Shown here in pieces: positions 28,855 through 38,035 of a stretch of 64,000 nucleotides of DNA. Made by a program: the position numbers and the translations under genes. The DNA comes from Streptomyces sp. SID12501 (GTDB taxonomy: Bacteria; Actinomycetota; Actinomycetes; Streptomycetales; Streptomycetaceae), in the NCBI RefSeq assembly GCF_010550245.1, contig NZ_JAAGLU010000010.1, forward strand, positions 124,001-188,000, given 5' to 3'. How positions within the stretch are numbered: position 1 is the stretch's first letter; each line of letters begins with the position of its first letter. The notes under the pieces were generated by a model. That model searched no databases. It saw only the letters and a list, made by a program, of their open reading frames with translations, and had not been told where the DNA came from.

Positions 28855-29960
28855 CTGGCATCGACGATCTCCCCGTACGGGACGAACTGCGCGGCAAGTC
28901 GCCGTACGGCGCGCCCCAGCTCGACGTCCCCGTACGGCTGAACACCAACGAGAACCCCTACCCGCTGCCCGAAGCGCTCGTCGAGCGGATCGCCGAGCGG
29001 GTGCGCGAGGCGGCCCGGAACCTCAACCGCTACCCCGACCGGGACGCCGTGGAGCTGCGCACGCAGCTCGCCAGGTACCTGACGGACACCTCGGGCCACG
29101 AGGTCGGCCTCGCCAACGTCTGGGCCGCCAACGGCTCCAACGAGGTCATCCAGCAGCTGCTCCAGACCTTCGGCGGGCCCGGCCGTACCGCGATCGGCTT
29201 CGAACCGTCGTACTCGATGCACGGGCTCATCGCGCGCGGGACAGGTACCGGGTGGATCTCCGGTCCCCGCAACGACGACTTCACCATCGATCTCGCGGCG
29301 GCCGAGAAGGCCATCGCCGAGCACCGGCCCGACGTCGTGTTCATCACCACCCCCAACAACCCCACCGGCAACGCGGTCCCGCCCGGGACGGTCCTCGCGC
29401 TGTACGAGGCCGCGCAGGCCGCCAGGCCGTCGATGGTGGTGGTCGACGAGGCGTACGTCGAGTTCAGCCACGGCGACTCACTGCTGCCGCTGATCGAAGA
29501 ACGGCCGAATCTCGTCGTCTCCCGGACCATGTCGAAGGCGTTCGGCGCGGCGGGCCTGCGCCTCGGCTATCTCGCCGCACACCCGGCCGTCGTCGACGCC
29601 GTGCAGCTCGTACGGCTGCCCTACCACCTGTCGGCCGTGGCGCAGGCGACCGCGCTGGCCGCCCTGGAGCACACCGACACGCTGCTCAAGTACGTCGAGC
29701 AGCTGAAGGCCGAGCGGGACCGGCTGGTCGCCGAACTGCGCGCCATCGGGTTCGACGTCACCGAGTCCGACGCCAACTTCGTACAGTTCGGCACCTTCGC
29801 CGACTCCCACGAGGCCTGGCAGCGGATCCTCGACCGGGGCGTCCTGGTCCGGGACAACGGCGTCCCCGGATGGCTGCGGGTCACCGCCGGAACTCCCGCC
29901 GAAAACGACGCGTTCCTCGACGCGGTACGTGAACTGAAGAAAGAGCAGGGCAAGTCATGA
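28851..29960 (+). CDS. hisC: Histidinol-phosphate aminotransferase
   Basis: 369-residue class I/II PLP-dependent transaminase converting imidazole-acetol phosphate to histidinol phosphate. Seen: [10 protein letters not shown] near the N-terminus, NPNNPTGN ([10 protein letters not shown]), VVDEAYVEF, and [17 protein letters not shown] with the PLP lysine K229. GTG 28851 overlaps the hisD stop by 4 nt, and its own stop overlaps the hisB ATG. Confidence 0.96.
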   Translation: MTGIDDLPVRDELRGKSPYGAPQLDVPVRLNTNENPYPLPEALVERIAERVREAARNLNRYPDRDAVELRTQLARYLTDTSGHEVGLANVWAANGSNEVIQQLLQTFGGPGRTAIGFEPSYSMHGLIARGTGTGWISGPRNDDFTIDLAAAEKAIAEHRPDVVFITTPNNPTGNAVPPGTVLALYEAAQAARPSMVVVDEAYVEFSHGDSLLPLIEERPNLVVSRTMSKAFGAAGLRLGYLAAHPAVVDAVQLVRLPYHLSAVAQATALAALEHTDTLLKYVEQLKAERDRLVAELRAIGFDVTESDANFVQFGTFADSHEAWQRILDRGVLVRDNGVPGWLRVTAGTPAENDAFLDAVRELKKEQGKS

Positions 29961-30550
29961 GCCGCGTCGGACGCGTGGAGCGCACCACCAAGGAGACGTC
30001 GGTCCTCGTCGAGATCGATCTCGACGGCACCGGCAAGGTCGAGGTGTCGACAGGCGTCGGCTTCTACGACCACATGCTCGACCAGCTCGGCCGGCACGGT
30101 CTGTTCGACCTGACCGTGAAGACCGAGGGCGACCTGCACATCGACTCGCACCACACCATCGAGGACACCGCCCTCGCGCTCGGCGCCGCCTTCAAGCAGG
30201 CGCTCGGCGACAAGGTGGGGATCTACCGCTTCGGCAACTGCACGGTCCCCCTGGACGAGTCCCTCGCCCAGGTGACGGTCGACCTGAGCGGCCGCCCGTA
30301 CCTCGTGCACACCGAGCCCGAGAAGATGGCGCCGATGATCGGCGAGTACGACACCACGATGACCAGGCACATCCTGGAGTCCTTCGTCGCCCAGGCCCAG
30401 ATCGCGCTGCACGTGCACGTGCCCTACGGTCGCAACGCGCACCACATCGTGGAGTGCCAGTTCAAGGCCCTCGCACGGGCGCTGCGCTACGCCTCCGAGC
30501 GCGACCCGCGCGCGGCGGGCATCCTCCCCTCCACGAAGGGCGCCCTGTAA
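29957..30550 (+). CDS. hisB: Imidazoleglycerol-phosphate dehydratase
   Basis: 197 residues, the monofunctional actinobacterial form without the histidinol phosphatase domain of E. coli HisB. The two metal-binding duplicated motifs are present: [15 protein letters not shown] and [23 protein letters not shown] 29957 overlaps the hisC stop. A separate histidinol phosphatase must be encoded elsewhere. Confidence 0.97.
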   Translation: MSRVGRVERTTKETSVLVEIDLDGTGKVEVSTGVGFYDHMLDQLGRHGLFDLTVKTEGDLHIDSHHTIEDTALALGAAFKQALGDKVGIYRFGNCTVPLDESLAQVTVDLSGRPYLVHTEPEKMAPMIGEYDTTMTRHILESFVAQAQIALHVHVPYGRNAHHIVECQFKALARALRYASERDPRAAGILPSTKGAL

Positions 30551-30553
30551 GCC

Positions 30554-30718
30554 ATGAGCGGCCTCTCCACCATCCTGATCGTCGTCGGACTCTTCCTGCT
30601 CGGCGGGATCTACTCCTTCGTCAAGCAGAAGATGCCGATGAGCCTCATCGTGCTGCTCTCGATCGGCGCCGCGATGTGTCTGGTCGCCGGTGTCATGAGG
30701 CTGGAGGTATGGAATTGA
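30554..30718 (+). CDS. 54-aa membrane protein between hisB and hisH
   Basis: [20 protein letters not shown] starts the protein; a second hydrophobic segment ([18 protein letters not shown]) completes two transmembrane helices joined by a short KQKMP turn. ATG 30554 is 3 nt after the hisB stop and the end overlaps hisH by 10 nt, so it is embedded in the operon. No domain is recognised. Confidence 0.75.
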   Translation: MSGLSTILIVVGLFLLGGIYSFVKQKMPMSLIVLLSIGAAMCLVAGVMRLEVWN

Positions 30719-31365
30719 GCGCATCCGGAGCATCCAAGAAGGTCGTCGTCTTCGACTACGGCTTCGGGAACGTGCGGTCCGCCGAACGCGCTCTCGCGCG
30801 CGCGGGCGCCGACGTCGAGATAACGCGTGACTTCGACACGGCCATGAACGCGGACGGGCTGCTGGTGCCCGGCGTCGGTGCCTTCGCCGCCTGTATGCAG
30901 GGCCTCAAGGAGGCGCGCGGCGACTGGATCGTCGGGCGCCGGCTGTCCGGCGGGCGACCCGTGCTGGGCATCTGCGTGGGCATGCAGATCCTCTTCGCGC
31001 GCGGTATCGAGCACGGCGTCGAGACCGAGGGCCTCGACGAGTGGCCCGGCTCCGTCGAGCCGCTCCAGGCCGACATCGTGCCCCACATGGGCTGGAACAC
31101 CGTCGAGGCCCCGGCCGACTCCCAGCTCTTCGCGGGGCTGGACGCCGACGCGCGCTTCTACTTCGTCCACTCGTACGCCGTCCACGACTGGTCCCTGGAG
31201 ATCACGAACGCGGCGATGCGCGCCCCCAGGGTCACCTGGTCGACGCACGGCGAGCCCTTTGTGTCCGCCGTCGAGAACGGCGCCCTGTGGGCCACCCAGT
31301 TCCACCCCGAGAAGTCCGGCGACGCCGGAGCGCAGCTGCTGAACAACTGGATCGGAACCCTCTGA
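30709..31365 (+). CDS. hisH: Imidazole glycerol phosphate synthase, glutaminase subunit
   Basis: 218-residue class I glutamine amidotransferase that feeds ammonia to HisF. Nucleophile Cys89 lies in [11 protein letters not shown]; the His-Glu pair is in [13 protein letters not shown]; the oxyanion strand is [10 protein letters not shown] 30709 has GGAGG only 1 nt upstream, while TTG 30715 has the same GGAGG at the normal 7 nt, so translation may start at TTG. Stop overlaps priA by 1 nt. Confidence 0.95.
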   Translation: MELSASGASKKVVVFDYGFGNVRSAERALARAGADVEITRDFDTAMNADGLLVPGVGAFAACMQGLKEARGDWIVGRRLSGGRPVLGICVGMQILFARGIEHGVETEGLDEWPGSVEPLQADIVPHMGWNTVEAPADSQLFAGLDADARFYFVHSYAVHDWSLEITNAAMRAPRVTWSTHGEPFVSAVENGALWATQFHPEKSGDAGAQLLNNWIGTL

Positions 31366-32105
31366 TGCCCTCGCTCTCTTCCGCGAAGCTCGAACTCCTC
31401 CCCGCCGTCGACGTCCGCGACGGCCAGGCCGTCCGCCTCGTGCACGGCGAGTCCGGTACGGAGACCTCGTACGGCTCCCCCCTGGAGGCCGCCCTCGCCT
31501 GGCAGCGCTCGGGCGCCGAGTGGCTGCACCTGGTCGACCTGGACGCGGCCTTCGGCACCGGTGACAACCGCGAGCTGATCGCCGAGGTCGCCGGCGCGAT
31601 GGACATCAAGGTGGAGCTGTCCGGAGGCATCCGCGACGACGACACGCTGGCCGCCGCCCTCGCCACCGGCTGCACCCGGGTGAATCTCGGCACGGCCGCC
31701 CTGGAGACCCCGGAGTGGGTCGCCAAGGTCATCGCCGAGCACGGCGACAAGATCGCGGTCGGTCTGGACGTACGCGGAACCACCCTCCGCGGACGCGGCT
31801 GGACCCGGGACGGCGGCGACCTCTACGAGACGCTGGAGCGCCTCAACTCCGAGGGCTGCGCGCGGTATGTCGTGACCGACATCGCCAAGGACGGCACGCT
31901 CCAGGGCCCGAACCTGGAGCTGCTGCGCAACGTGTGCGCGGCGACCGACCGCCCGGTCGTGGCCTCCGGCGGCGTGTCGTCGCTGGACGACCTGCGGGCC
32001 ATCGCCGAGCTGGTACCCCTCGGTGTCGAGGGCTCCATCGTCGGGAAGGCCCTGTACGCGAAGGCGTTCACCCTGGAAGAGGCCTTGGAGGCGGTGGCGA
32101 AGTGA
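31365..32105 (+). CDS. priA: PriA, bifunctional HisA/TrpF phosphoribosyl isomerase
   Basis: 246-residue (beta-alpha)8 barrel. [12 protein letters not shown] and [12 protein letters not shown] carry the two catalytic aspartates; GGIRDDDTL and the phosphate loops [10 protein letters not shown] and GSIVGKALY are intact. In Streptomyces and Mycobacterium this enzyme isomerises both ProFAR (His) and PRA (Trp), because there is no trpF. No trpF is seen among the trp genes here. ATG 31365 starts on the hisH stop; an internal region from [10 protein letters not shown] is the conserved start of the fold. Confidence 0.95.
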   Translation: MPSLSSAKLELLPAVDVRDGQAVRLVHGESGTETSYGSPLEAALAWQRSGAEWLHLVDLDAAFGTGDNRELIAEVAGAMDIKVELSGGIRDDDTLAAALATGCTRVNLGTAALETPEWVAKVIAEHGDKIAVGLDVRGTTLRGRGWTRDGGDLYETLERLNSEGCARYVVTDIAKDGTLQGPNLELLRNVCAATDRPVVASGGVSSLDDLRAIAELVPLGVEGSIVGKALYAKAFTLEEALEAVAK

Positions 32106-32500
32106 GTGATGTACGGCGTGTCACGACCGGTGCGCCCTGGGAGGACACCTTCGGGTACTCCCGCGCGGTGGAGCTGCCGAACGGCCTGGTGCTGGTCTCC
32201 GGCTGCACCTCCATCGTGGACGGTGAGATCGCCGGCGGCGGTCCCTACGAGCAGGCGATCAACGCCTTCAACGTCGCCTTCGCGGCGCTGGAGCAGCTGG
32301 GGCTCGGCCGCGACGACGTGGTGCGCACGCGCATGTACATCACCCACGCGCGGGACGTGGACGACATCGGACGTGCTCACAAGGAGCTGTTCGACTCCGT
32401 CCGGCCCGCCGCATCCATGATCATCGTTGCCGGCCTCGTGGACCCCAGTCTGGTCGTCGAGGTCGAGGTGGAGGCGTTCAGAGGGGTGGCAGCGGCATGA
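32102..32500 (+). CDS. RidA/YjgF family protein
   Basis: 132 residues. RidA-like features: [20 protein letters not shown] at the N-terminus, a [17 protein letters not shown] helix, and [19 protein letters not shown] with the Arg that binds the substrate carboxylate in RidA proteins, then VEVEVEAF. RidA enzymes hydrolyse reactive enamine/imine intermediates made by PLP enzymes. It lies between priA and hisF with 4-nt overlaps on both sides, so it may protect the pathway from such by-products (inference). Confidence 0.88.
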   Translation: MSDVRRVTTGAPWEDTFGYSRAVELPNGLVLVSGCTSIVDGEIAGGGPYEQAINAFNVAFAALEQLGLGRDDVVRTRMYITHARDVDDIGRAHKELFDSVRPAASMIIVAGLVDPSLVVEVEVEAFRGVAAA

Positions 32501-33252
32501 CCCTCGCCGTACGAGTCATCCCCTGCCTGGACGTGGACAACGGCCGGGTCGTCAAGGGCGTCAACTTCCAGAACCTCCGCGACGCGGGCGACCCCGTCGA
32601 GATGGCCAAGGTGTACGACGCCGAGGGCGCCGACGAACTGACGTTCCTGGACATCACCGCCTCCTCGGGCAACCGCGAGACCACCTACGACGTGGTGCGG
32701 CGCACCGCCGAGCAGGTGTTCATCCCGCTGACCGTGGGAGGCGGGGTGCGCGCGGCCGAGGACGTCGACAAGCTGCTGCGCGCCGGCGCCGACAAGGTGG
32801 GCGTCAACACGGCCGCCATCGCGCGTCCCGACCTGATCCGCGAGATCGCCGAGCGGTTCGGCCGCCAGGTGCTGGTGCTGTCCGTGGACGCCCGCCGCAC
32901 CGAATCCGGGTCCTTCGAGGTCACCACCCACGGCGGCCGGCGCGGTACCGGTATCGACGCCGTCGAGTGGGCGCACCAGGCCGCCGAACTGGGCGCCGGC
33001 GAGATCCTGCTCAACTCGATGGACGCGGACGGCACGAAGGACGGCTACGACATCGAGATGATCGAGGCCGTACGCAAGCACGTACGCGTGCCGCTGATCG
33101 CCAGCGGGGGTGCTGGTCGGCTCGCCGACTTCCCGCCCGCTGTGGCGGCGGGGGCGGACGCCGTCCTGGCCGCGTCTGTCTTCCACTTCGGGGATCTGCG
33201 GATCGGGCAGGTCAAGGATGTCCTGCGCGTGGCGGGACATCCTGTTCGCTGA
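32497..33252 (+). CDS. hisF: Imidazole glycerol phosphate synthase, cyclase subunit
   Basis: 251-residue TIM barrel partner of HisH. The catalytic aspartates are in [17 protein letters not shown] and [15 protein letters not shown]; the phosphate-binding ends are [10 protein letters not shown] and [15 protein letters not shown] 32497 overlaps the ridA stop. Last gene of the operon, followed by a strong hairpin. Confidence 0.97.
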   Translation: MTLAVRVIPCLDVDNGRVVKGVNFQNLRDAGDPVEMAKVYDAEGADELTFLDITASSGNRETTYDVVRRTAEQVFIPLTVGGGVRAAEDVDKLLRAGADKVGVNTAAIARPDLIREIAERFGRQVLVLSVDARRTESGSFEVTTHGGRRGTGIDAVEWAHQAAELGAGEILLNSMDADGTKDGYDIEMIEAVRKHVRVPLIASGGAGRLADFPPAVAAGADAVLAASVFHFGDLRIGQVKDVLRVAGHPVR

Positions 33253-33275
33253 GTGCCGTTTTTCGCCGCGGGTTC

Positions 33276-33311
33276 GTTGTGGCTGGTCGCGCAGTTCCCC
33301 GCGCCCCTGAA
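33276..33311 (+). repeat. GTGGCTGGTCGCGC repeat family, copy A
   Basis: A 36-bp sequence from GTTGTGGCTGGTCGCGC to CGCCCCTGAA, identical over all 36 bases to 39115-39150. Looser similarity continues upstream (TTTTTCGCCGCGGGTTC). Its right end runs into the terminator hairpin. Confidence 0.8.
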
Positions 33312-33342
33312 CAGCGCCCCTGTCGGGGGCGCTGTTCAGGGG
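33304..33342. terminator. Bidirectional terminator between hisF and the TIGR03085 gene
   Basis: Perfect 17-bp stem CCCCTGAACAGCGCCCC with complementary arm GGGGCGCTGTTCAGGGG and a short loop, between two convergent stops. Confidence 0.88.
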
Positions 33343-33348
33343 GCCTCC

Positions 33349-33984
33349 TCAGATGCCCAGCCGCTTCGACTCGTGCAGCTTCGTGATCGCGTCCTTGTCG
33401 CCCTCCAGTTCCACGTCGGCGACGTCCTGGCGACCGTACACGAACAGGAGCAGCTCGGACGGCTCGCCGGTCACCGTGACCACCGGGGTGCCTCGGTGGG
33501 CGACCGCCGTCTGGCCGTCCGGGCGGCGCAGTACCAGGCCCGTCGCCGCGCCGCGGCCCGTCAGACGGGCGGTGCGCTCCAGCCGGGACCACAGGGCGTC
33601 CTGGAAGACCGGGTCCAGCTCGCGGGGCGTCCAGTCGGGCCGAGCCCGGCGGACGTCCTCCGTGTGGACGTAGAACTCGACGGTGTTCGAGGCCTCGTCC
33701 ACCTGCTTCAGTGAGAACGGCGAGAAACGCGGCGGGCCGGTACGGATCAACTGGATCAGCTCGTCGTACGGCTTTTCGGCGAACTCCGCCATCACCCGCT
33801 CCAGCCGGGAGCCGAGCTGCTTGATCAGCAGTCCGCCGGCGGCGTCCGGGCGGCGCTCGCGCACCACCACGTGAGCCGCGAGATCACGGGTCCGCCAGCC
33901 CTCGCACAGGGTCGGCGCGTCGGGACCCTCGGTCTCCAACAGGTCGGCGAGAAGAAGTCGTTCACGCTTCGCGTAGGTAGACAT
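33349..33984 (-). CDS. TIGR03085 family protein (DinB/mycothiol-maleylpyruvate isomerase-like)
   Basis: 211 residues. [30 protein letters not shown] and [20 protein letters not shown] match TIGR03085, a branch of the DinB-like four-helix metal-binding fold that includes mycothiol-dependent isomerases; [12 protein letters not shown] supplies a second His region. Streptomyces makes mycothiol, so a mycothiol-linked reaction is plausible, but no substrate is known. ATG 33984 lacks a Shine-Dalgarno; TACGCT lies 7 nt upstream. Confidence 0.85.
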   Translation of the reverse strand: MSTYAKRERLLLADLLETEGPDAPTLCEGWRTRDLAAHVVVRERRPDAAGGLLIKQLGSRLERVMAEFAEKPYDELIQLIRTGPPRFSPFSLKQVDEASNTVEFYVHTEDVRRARPDWTPRELDPVFQDALWSRLERTARLTGRGAATGLVLRRPDGQTAVAHRGTPVVTVTGEPSELLLFVYGRQDVADVELEGDKDAITKLHESKRLGI

Positions 33985-34014
33985 GCCAGCAAGCGTACGA
34001 CTGTCCCCACGGTC

Positions 34015-34050
34015 CGCCCACCCGTCTCCCGGCCATCACCCCTCACCGAG
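34015..34050 (+). repeat. 36-bp dispersed repeat, copy 2 (upstream of hisI)
   Basis: Matches 14992-15027 at 33 of 36 positions, same orientation relative to the downstream gene, and abuts the next repeat. Confidence 0.65.
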
Positions 34051-34051
34051 A

Positions 34052-34099
34052 CTCCCCCAGTGCCTTGGAGGCCGCCTTGGAGGCCTGGGGGACCCCCAC
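34052..34099 (+). repeat. CTCCCCCA...GGGGGACCCCCA repeat, long form
   Basis: Begins CTCCCCCAGTG and ends CTGGGGGACCCCCAC. Two exact tandem copies of GCCTTGGAGGCC (34062-34073, 34074-34085) fill the middle. The ends pair, so the element can form a hairpin. Same end sequences as 23213-23233 and 46233-46273. Confidence 0.7.
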
Positions 34100-34154
34100 C
34101 GCGCCGCCCCTATCCATTCAATGGACATCCAGGGGGAGTGTCAGTGGGGCGCGG

Positions 34155-34160
34155 CACAAT
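34155..34160 (+). promoter_or_regulatory. Candidate -10 of a leaderless promoter (hisI)
   Basis: CACAAT ends 6 nt before ATG 34167, with no Shine-Dalgarno. The same CACAAT-6-start layout precedes kstR2 (61567). Confidence 0.5.
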
Positions 34161-34166
34161 GGCCCC

Positions 34167-34589
34167 ATGACCAGCAGCACGCCCCCGCCCAGCAGGACCG
34201 GCCCCAGCCCCCTGGCCCCGGAGATCGCCGCGCGCCTCAAGCGCGGCCCCGACGGTCTCGTCCCCGCCGTCGCCCAGCAGTACGACACCGGTGAGGTGCT
34301 CATGCTCGGCTGGATGGACGACGAGGCACTGCACCGCACCCTGACCACCGGCCGCTGCACCTACTGGTCCCGCAGCCGCCAGGAGTACTGGGTCAAGGGC
34401 GACACGTCCGGCCACTTCCAGCACGTCAAGTCCGTCGCCCTCGACTGCGACGCCGACACCGTGCTCGTCAAGGTCGACCAGGTGGGCGCCGCCTGCCACA
34501 CCGGTGCGCGGAACTGCTTCGACGCCGACGTCCTGCTCGACGTGACGTTCGGCGACGCCGATTCCGGCGTCGTCCCACAGGGTCAGTAA
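34167..34589 (+). CDS. hisI: Phosphoribosyl-AMP cyclohydrolase
   Basis: 140 residues; opens the purine ring of PR-AMP in His synthesis. The metal sites are visible: [30 protein letters not shown], and [10 protein letters not shown]. The phosphoribosyl-ATP pyrophosphohydrolase domain found fused in E. coli is absent, so hisE is separate. It stands apart from the main his operon and is followed 11 nt later by trpE, so a His and a Trp gene share a transcript. Confidence 0.95.
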   Translation: MTSSTPPPSRTGPSPLAPEIAARLKRGPDGLVPAVAQQYDTGEVLMLGWMDDEALHRTLTTGRCTYWSRSRQEYWVKGDTSGHFQHVKSVALDCDADTVLVKVDQVGAACHTGARNCFDADVLLDVTFGDADSGVVPQGQ

Positions 34590-34600
34590 GGTCAGCCGCC

Positions 34601-36079
34601 ATGGACCTCGAGACCTTCCGCAAGCTGGCCACCGACCGGCGCGTCATCCCCGTCACCCGCAAGCTCCTCGCCGACGGCGACACCCCGGTCGCGCTCTACC
34701 GCAAGCTCGCCGCCGAGCGCCCCGGCACCTTCCTGCTGGAGTCCGCCGAGAACGGTCGGTCCTGGTCCCGCTACTCCTTCGTCGGCGTCCGCTCCGGCGC
34801 CACCCTCACGGCCCGCGACGGCGAGGCCCACTGGCTCGGCACCCCGCCGGTCGGCGTGCCCACGGACGGTGACCCGCTCGCCGCCCTGCGCGCCACCATC
34901 GAGACGCTCCACACCCCCCACCAGGAGGGCCTGCCGCCCTTCACCGGCGGCATGGTCGGCTACCTCGGGTACGACATCGTGCGCCGCCTGGAGAAGATCG
35001 GCCCCGGCGAGCGCGACGACCTCGAGCTGCCCGAGCTGACCATGCTGCTCACCAGCGACCTGGCCGTCATGGACCACTGGGAGGGCTCGGTCCTGCTGAT
35101 CGCCAACGCGATCAACCACAACGACCTCGACACCGGCGTCGACGAGGCCCACGCCGACGCCGTGGCCCGCCTCGACGCCATGCAGGCCGACCTCTCGCGC
35201 GCGGTCTCCCAGCCGCCCGCCGCGCTCCCGCCCTCCGAACTCCCCGAGTACACGGCCCTGTGGGGCGGCCCCGACTACCAGGTAGCCGTCGAGGACATCA
35301 AGGAGCGGATCCGGGCCGGGGAGGCCTTCCAGGTGGTCCCCTCCCAGCGCTTCGAAACACCGTGCACGGCAAGCGCGTTGGACGTCTACCGGGTTCTGCG
35401 CGCCACCAACCCGTCCCCGTACATGTACCTGTTCCGCTTCGACGGGTTCGATGTCGTCGGATCGTCCCCCGAGGCCCTCGTCAAGGTCGAGGACGGGCGC
35501 GCCATGGTCCACCCCATCGCGGGCACCCGGCACCGCGGGGCGACCCCGCAGGAGGACCAGGCCCTCGCCGAGGAACTGCTCGCCGACCCCAAGGAGCGCG
35601 CCGAGCACCTCATGCTCGTCGACCTCGGGCGCAACGACCTCGGCCGGGTCTGCGAGCCCGGCTCCGTCGAGGTCGTCGACTTCATGTCCGTCGAGCGGTA
35701 CTCGCACGTCATGCACATCGTCTCGACCGTCACCGGCCGCGTGGCGCCCGGCCGCACCGCCTTCGACGTCCTGACGGCCTGCTTCCCGGCCGGCACGCTC
35801 TCCGGGGCGCCCAAGCCGCGCGCGATGCAGATCATCGACGAACTGGAGCCGTCCAGGCGGGGGTTGTACGGCGGAGCCGTCGGCTATCTCGACTTCGCGG
35901 GCGACTCCGACACCGCCATCGCCATCCGCACGGCCCTCCTGCGCGGCGGCACGGCGTACGTCCAGGCGGGGGCCGGCGTCGTCGCCGACTCCGACCCGGT
36001 CGCGGAGGACAACGAGTGCCGCAACAAGGCGGCGGCGGTCCTGCGCGCCGTCCACACCGCGAACCGTCTCGGACAGTAG
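34601..36079 (+). CDS. trpE: Anthranilate synthase component I
   Basis: 492 residues converting chorismate plus ammonia to anthranilate. The Trp feedback motif LLES is intact ([20 protein letters not shown]). The chorismate-binding domain shows [48 protein letters not shown] and [19 protein letters not shown]. No TrpG domain is fused and no trpG lies nearby. There is no room for an attenuator leader between hisI and trpE (11 nt). Confidence 0.96.
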   Translation: MDLETFRKLATDRRVIPVTRKLLADGDTPVALYRKLAAERPGTFLLESAENGRSWSRYSFVGVRSGATLTARDGEAHWLGTPPVGVPTDGDPLAALRATIETLHTPHQEGLPPFTGGMVGYLGYDIVRRLEKIGPGERDDLELPELTMLLTSDLAVMDHWEGSVLLIANAINHNDLDTGVDEAHADAVARLDAMQADLSRAVSQPPAALPPSELPEYTALWGGPDYQVAVEDIKERIRAGEAFQVVPSQRFETPCTASALDVYRVLRATNPSPYMYLFRFDGFDVVGSSPEALVKVEDGRAMVHPIAGTRHRGATPQEDQALAEELLADPKERAEHLMLVDLGRNDLGRVCEPGSVEVVDFMSVERYSHVMHIVSTVTGRVAPGRTAFDVLTACFPAGTLSGAPKPRAMQIIDELEPSRRGLYGGAVGYLDFAGDSDTAIAIRTALLRGGTAYVQAGAGVVADSDPVAEDNECRNKAAAVLRAVHTANRLGQ

Positions 36080-36145
36080 GGCGTTTCCCGCGAATGGGGC
36101 GCTTCTCACGTGAGCCCCGGGTGACGGTTCGCCCGGGGTTCAGGC

Positions 36146-36151
36146 GATAGT
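36146..36151 (+). promoter_or_regulatory. Candidate -10 of a leaderless promoter (TIGR02234 gene)
   Basis: GATAGT ends 7 nt before GTG 36159 and supports that start over GTG 36150. Confidence 0.35.
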
Positions 36152-36158
36152 GGGGTAC

Positions 36159-36797
36159 GTGACTGCCGTACCCGTACCTTCCCCGCGTTCCGAAGCCCCT
36201 CTTCCCGGCCGGGCCGGCCGGCTCAGCCTCGCCGTCGCCCTGCTGGCCGGTGCGCTCGGCGCGGCCGTCGCGCTGCTCGCCACCCGACAGCGATGGTCGG
36301 AGGGCACCACGACGGTGGCCGGCGGCGCCTTCCCGCTGACCGCCAGCGGCAGCGACGTCACGGGCGTGCCCGCGGCCCTCGCCATAGTGGGCCTCGCCGC
36401 GCTCGTCGCCGTCTTCGCCGTCCGCCGCTCCGGCCGTCTCCTGGTCGCCGCCCTGCTCGCGCTGTCCGGCGCCGGCACGGTCGCCGCGGCCGTCCTCGGC
36501 GCCTCCGACAGCTCCGCGCTCGACGAGAAGGCCGCGCGGGCCACCGGCGACACCGCCGCCACAGTGAGCACCCTCAGCCACACCCCCTGGCCGTACGCGG
36601 CTGCCGTCGGCGGCGCGCTGATCCTCCTCGCCGGCCTCCTCGCCCTGCGCTACGGCCGCCTGTGGCCCACCATGTCCGGCCGGTACGAGCGCGGCGGCGT
36701 CCCCCGTCAGCGCCCCCGGGCGAGGGCCGTCGACCCCGACCGGCCCGAGGAGATCTGGAAGGCCCTCGACCGGGGCGAGGACCCGACGGGGGCGTAG
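36159..36797 (+). CDS. TIGR02234 trp-operon-associated membrane protein
   Basis: 212 residues with four hydrophobic segments (about 20-42, 65-85, 88-105, 145-165) separated by a periplasmic loop containing RQRWSEGTTTVAGG and a Ser/Asp-rich loop (ASDSSALDEKAARATG). It ends in a basic, acidic tail (DPDRPEEIWKALDRGEDP). This matches the actinobacterial family found beside trpE and trpC; no biochemical role is known. Starts 80 nt after trpE. Confidence 0.85.
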   Translation: MTAVPVPSPRSEAPLPGRAGRLSLAVALLAGALGAAVALLATRQRWSEGTTTVAGGAFPLTASGSDVTGVPAALAIVGLAALVAVFAVRRSGRLLVAALLALSGAGTVAAAVLGASDSSALDEKAARATGDTAATVSTLSHTPWPYAAAVGGALILLAGLLALRYGRLWPTMSGRYERGGVPRQRPRARAVDPDRPEEIWKALDRGEDPTGA

Positions 36798-36834
36798 CGC
36801 TCCGCCGGCCGGGCGGTGCGCCGTCTGCGGGTCC

Positions 36835-36893
36835 GTCGTGGCTGGTCGCGCCCACGCGGCGGAGTCGCAGATGGACGCAGCCTCGCGCCCCTG
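36835..36893 (+). repeat. GTGGCTGGTCGCGC repeat family, copy C (long form)
   Basis: Starts GTCGTGGCTGGTCGCGC like copies A and B, then carries about 28 nt of extra sequence (CCACGCGGCGGAGTCGCAG...) before returning to CTCGCGCCCCTG. It ends in a small hairpin GCGCCC/GGGCGC, as the others end in CGCCC/GGGCG. Confidence 0.65.
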
Positions 36894-37033
36894 CCGGGCG
36901 CTGCCGCCTTCGCCGGGCCTGCTCAGGCCCGGGGCGACTTGCTGTGTTGACCCCGGGCGTCCTCCACGCGTGCGCGTGCGGGACAATGAGCGCCGAGCGT
37001 CCGGCTCACCACGTACTGCGTTCGACAACGCGA

Positions 37034-37060
37034 CAACTCAGCAACCAGCAACTCAGCAAC
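37034..37060 (+). repeat. Direct repeat CAACTCAGCAAC x2 in a 5' leader
   Basis: Two perfect 12-bp copies with a 15-bp period lie just upstream of the GAGGAG of the HGxxPAAW gene. The A-rich, G-poor stretch would keep the ribosome binding site unstructured. Confidence 0.5.
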
Positions 37061-37072
37061 GAGGAGCAAGTC

Positions 37073-37327
37073 ATGGCGGGCAGCAGCCACGGTCACACTT
37101 TGGCCGCCTGGACCGGCGTCACCATCACCATCATCGGTTTCTGCGTATCGGGCGCCTTCATGGTGATGGCCGAGCCGCTGGGCTTCTGGGCCGGCATGGT
37201 GATCGTGGTTCTCGGCGGTGTCGTCGGCTGGATCATGGCCGCGATGGGCCTCGGCAAGCAGAAGCCGACCACCCAGGGCCGCGAGGGCCATCAGGTCACG
37301 CGCGAGCCGGCGGGTGCCGGGAGCTGA
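37073..37327 (+). CDS. HGxxPAAW family membrane protein
   Basis: 84 residues. Begins MAGSSHGHTLAAWTGVT, matching the HGxxPAAW pattern with Leu for Pro, followed by two hydrophobic helices (about 17-40 and 45-65) and a polar tail. The family is confined to actinobacteria and usually sits in the trp region; function unknown. ATG 37073 has GAGGAG 7 nt upstream. A terminator follows at 37359. Confidence 0.85.
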   Translation: MAGSSHGHTLAAWTGVTITIIGFCVSGAFMVMAEPLGFWAGMVIVVLGGVVGWIMAAMGLGKQKPTTQGREGHQVTREPAGAGS

Positions 37328-37358
37328 ACCCCGTTGGGGACCGGTTTTCGGACTGGCA

Positions 37359-37390
37359 GGGGCGGCCCGGTGAAAGCGCCGGGCCGCCCC
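37359..37390. terminator. Terminator after the HGxxPAAW gene
   Basis: Perfect 12-bp stem GGGGCGGCCCGG/CCGGGCCGCCCC with an 8-nt loop, 32 nt after the stop. Confidence 0.8.
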
Positions 37391-37419
37391 TCGCGCGTGT
37401 ACGCCCCGCAGGGGGCAGA

Positions 37420-37869
37420 ATGCGTGGAGTGAACACCGAGCAGGCTCAGCAGGGCGTGTCGACGGGCGCCGGTGCCGTGGCGGCACGGGTGGCCGTGCCC
37501 GCCGGGGTACTCGCGGCCGTGGCCGGGGCCTTCGCCTACGTCGGGACGGTAGACCCCAACCAACCCGGTCACTACCCCGTCTGCCCGCTGCTGCGGCTGA
37601 CCGGCGTGTACTGCCCAGGCTGCGGCGGACTGCGCAGCGCCTACGCCTTCGTGCACGGCGACTGGGTGACGGCCCTCGGGGCGAACGCGCTCGCCGTGGC
37701 GGGATACGTGGCCTTCGCCGTCCTGTGGACCGTCTGGGTGGTTCGCGCGGTGCGCGGACTGCCGATACGGATCGACCTCGGGCCGGTGCAGCTGTGGAGC
37801 CTGGGGGCATTGCTGCTGGTCTTCACGGTTGTTCGGAACCTGCCGTTCGGTGGCTGGCTCCACCCTTGA
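37420..37869 (+). CDS. DUF2752 membrane protein
   Basis: 149 residues. The DUF2752 signature CPLLRLTGVYCPGCGGLRSAYAF... is clear (about 58-78), with a Cys-x2-Cys pair, between an N-terminal helix (about 25-45) and two C-terminal helices. Such proteins may bind metal or form disulfides, but no role is established. ATG 37420 is close to AGGGGG; GTG 37429 is an alternative. It is followed by 166 nt before trpC. Confidence 0.85.
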   Translation: MRGVNTEQAQQGVSTGAGAVAARVAVPAGVLAAVAGAFAYVGTVDPNQPGHYPVCPLLRLTGVYCPGCGGLRSAYAFVHGDWVTALGANALAVAGYVAFAVLWTVWVVRAVRGLPIRIDLGPVQLWSLGALLLVFTVVRNLPFGGWLHP

Positions 37870-38035
37870 TCAAATGATAAATGTCCAGGTAGTGGGACCG
37901 GTGTCAACCGGATGCGAGGGGCTTGCCCTCCTCCGGATACCATCGGAGTGACCTACTTTGACAGTTTGTGCAGCTTCAATTGGTGTGAATGGCTTGAACG
38001 GCCAATCGCCTACCGTCTGGAAGGGGGCCGCTCGC

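Noticed and set aside
37958..37990. TTGACA promoter for trpC
   Set aside because: A perfect -35 is present, but no acceptable -10 at 16-18 bp; kept only as a remark in the trpC entry.
37912..38035. Possible Trp leader peptide ([10 protein letters not shown]) before trpC
   Set aside because: The frame has two Trp codons but runs far into trpC in another frame with no stop, has no ribosome site, and no terminator/antiterminator pair is seen.
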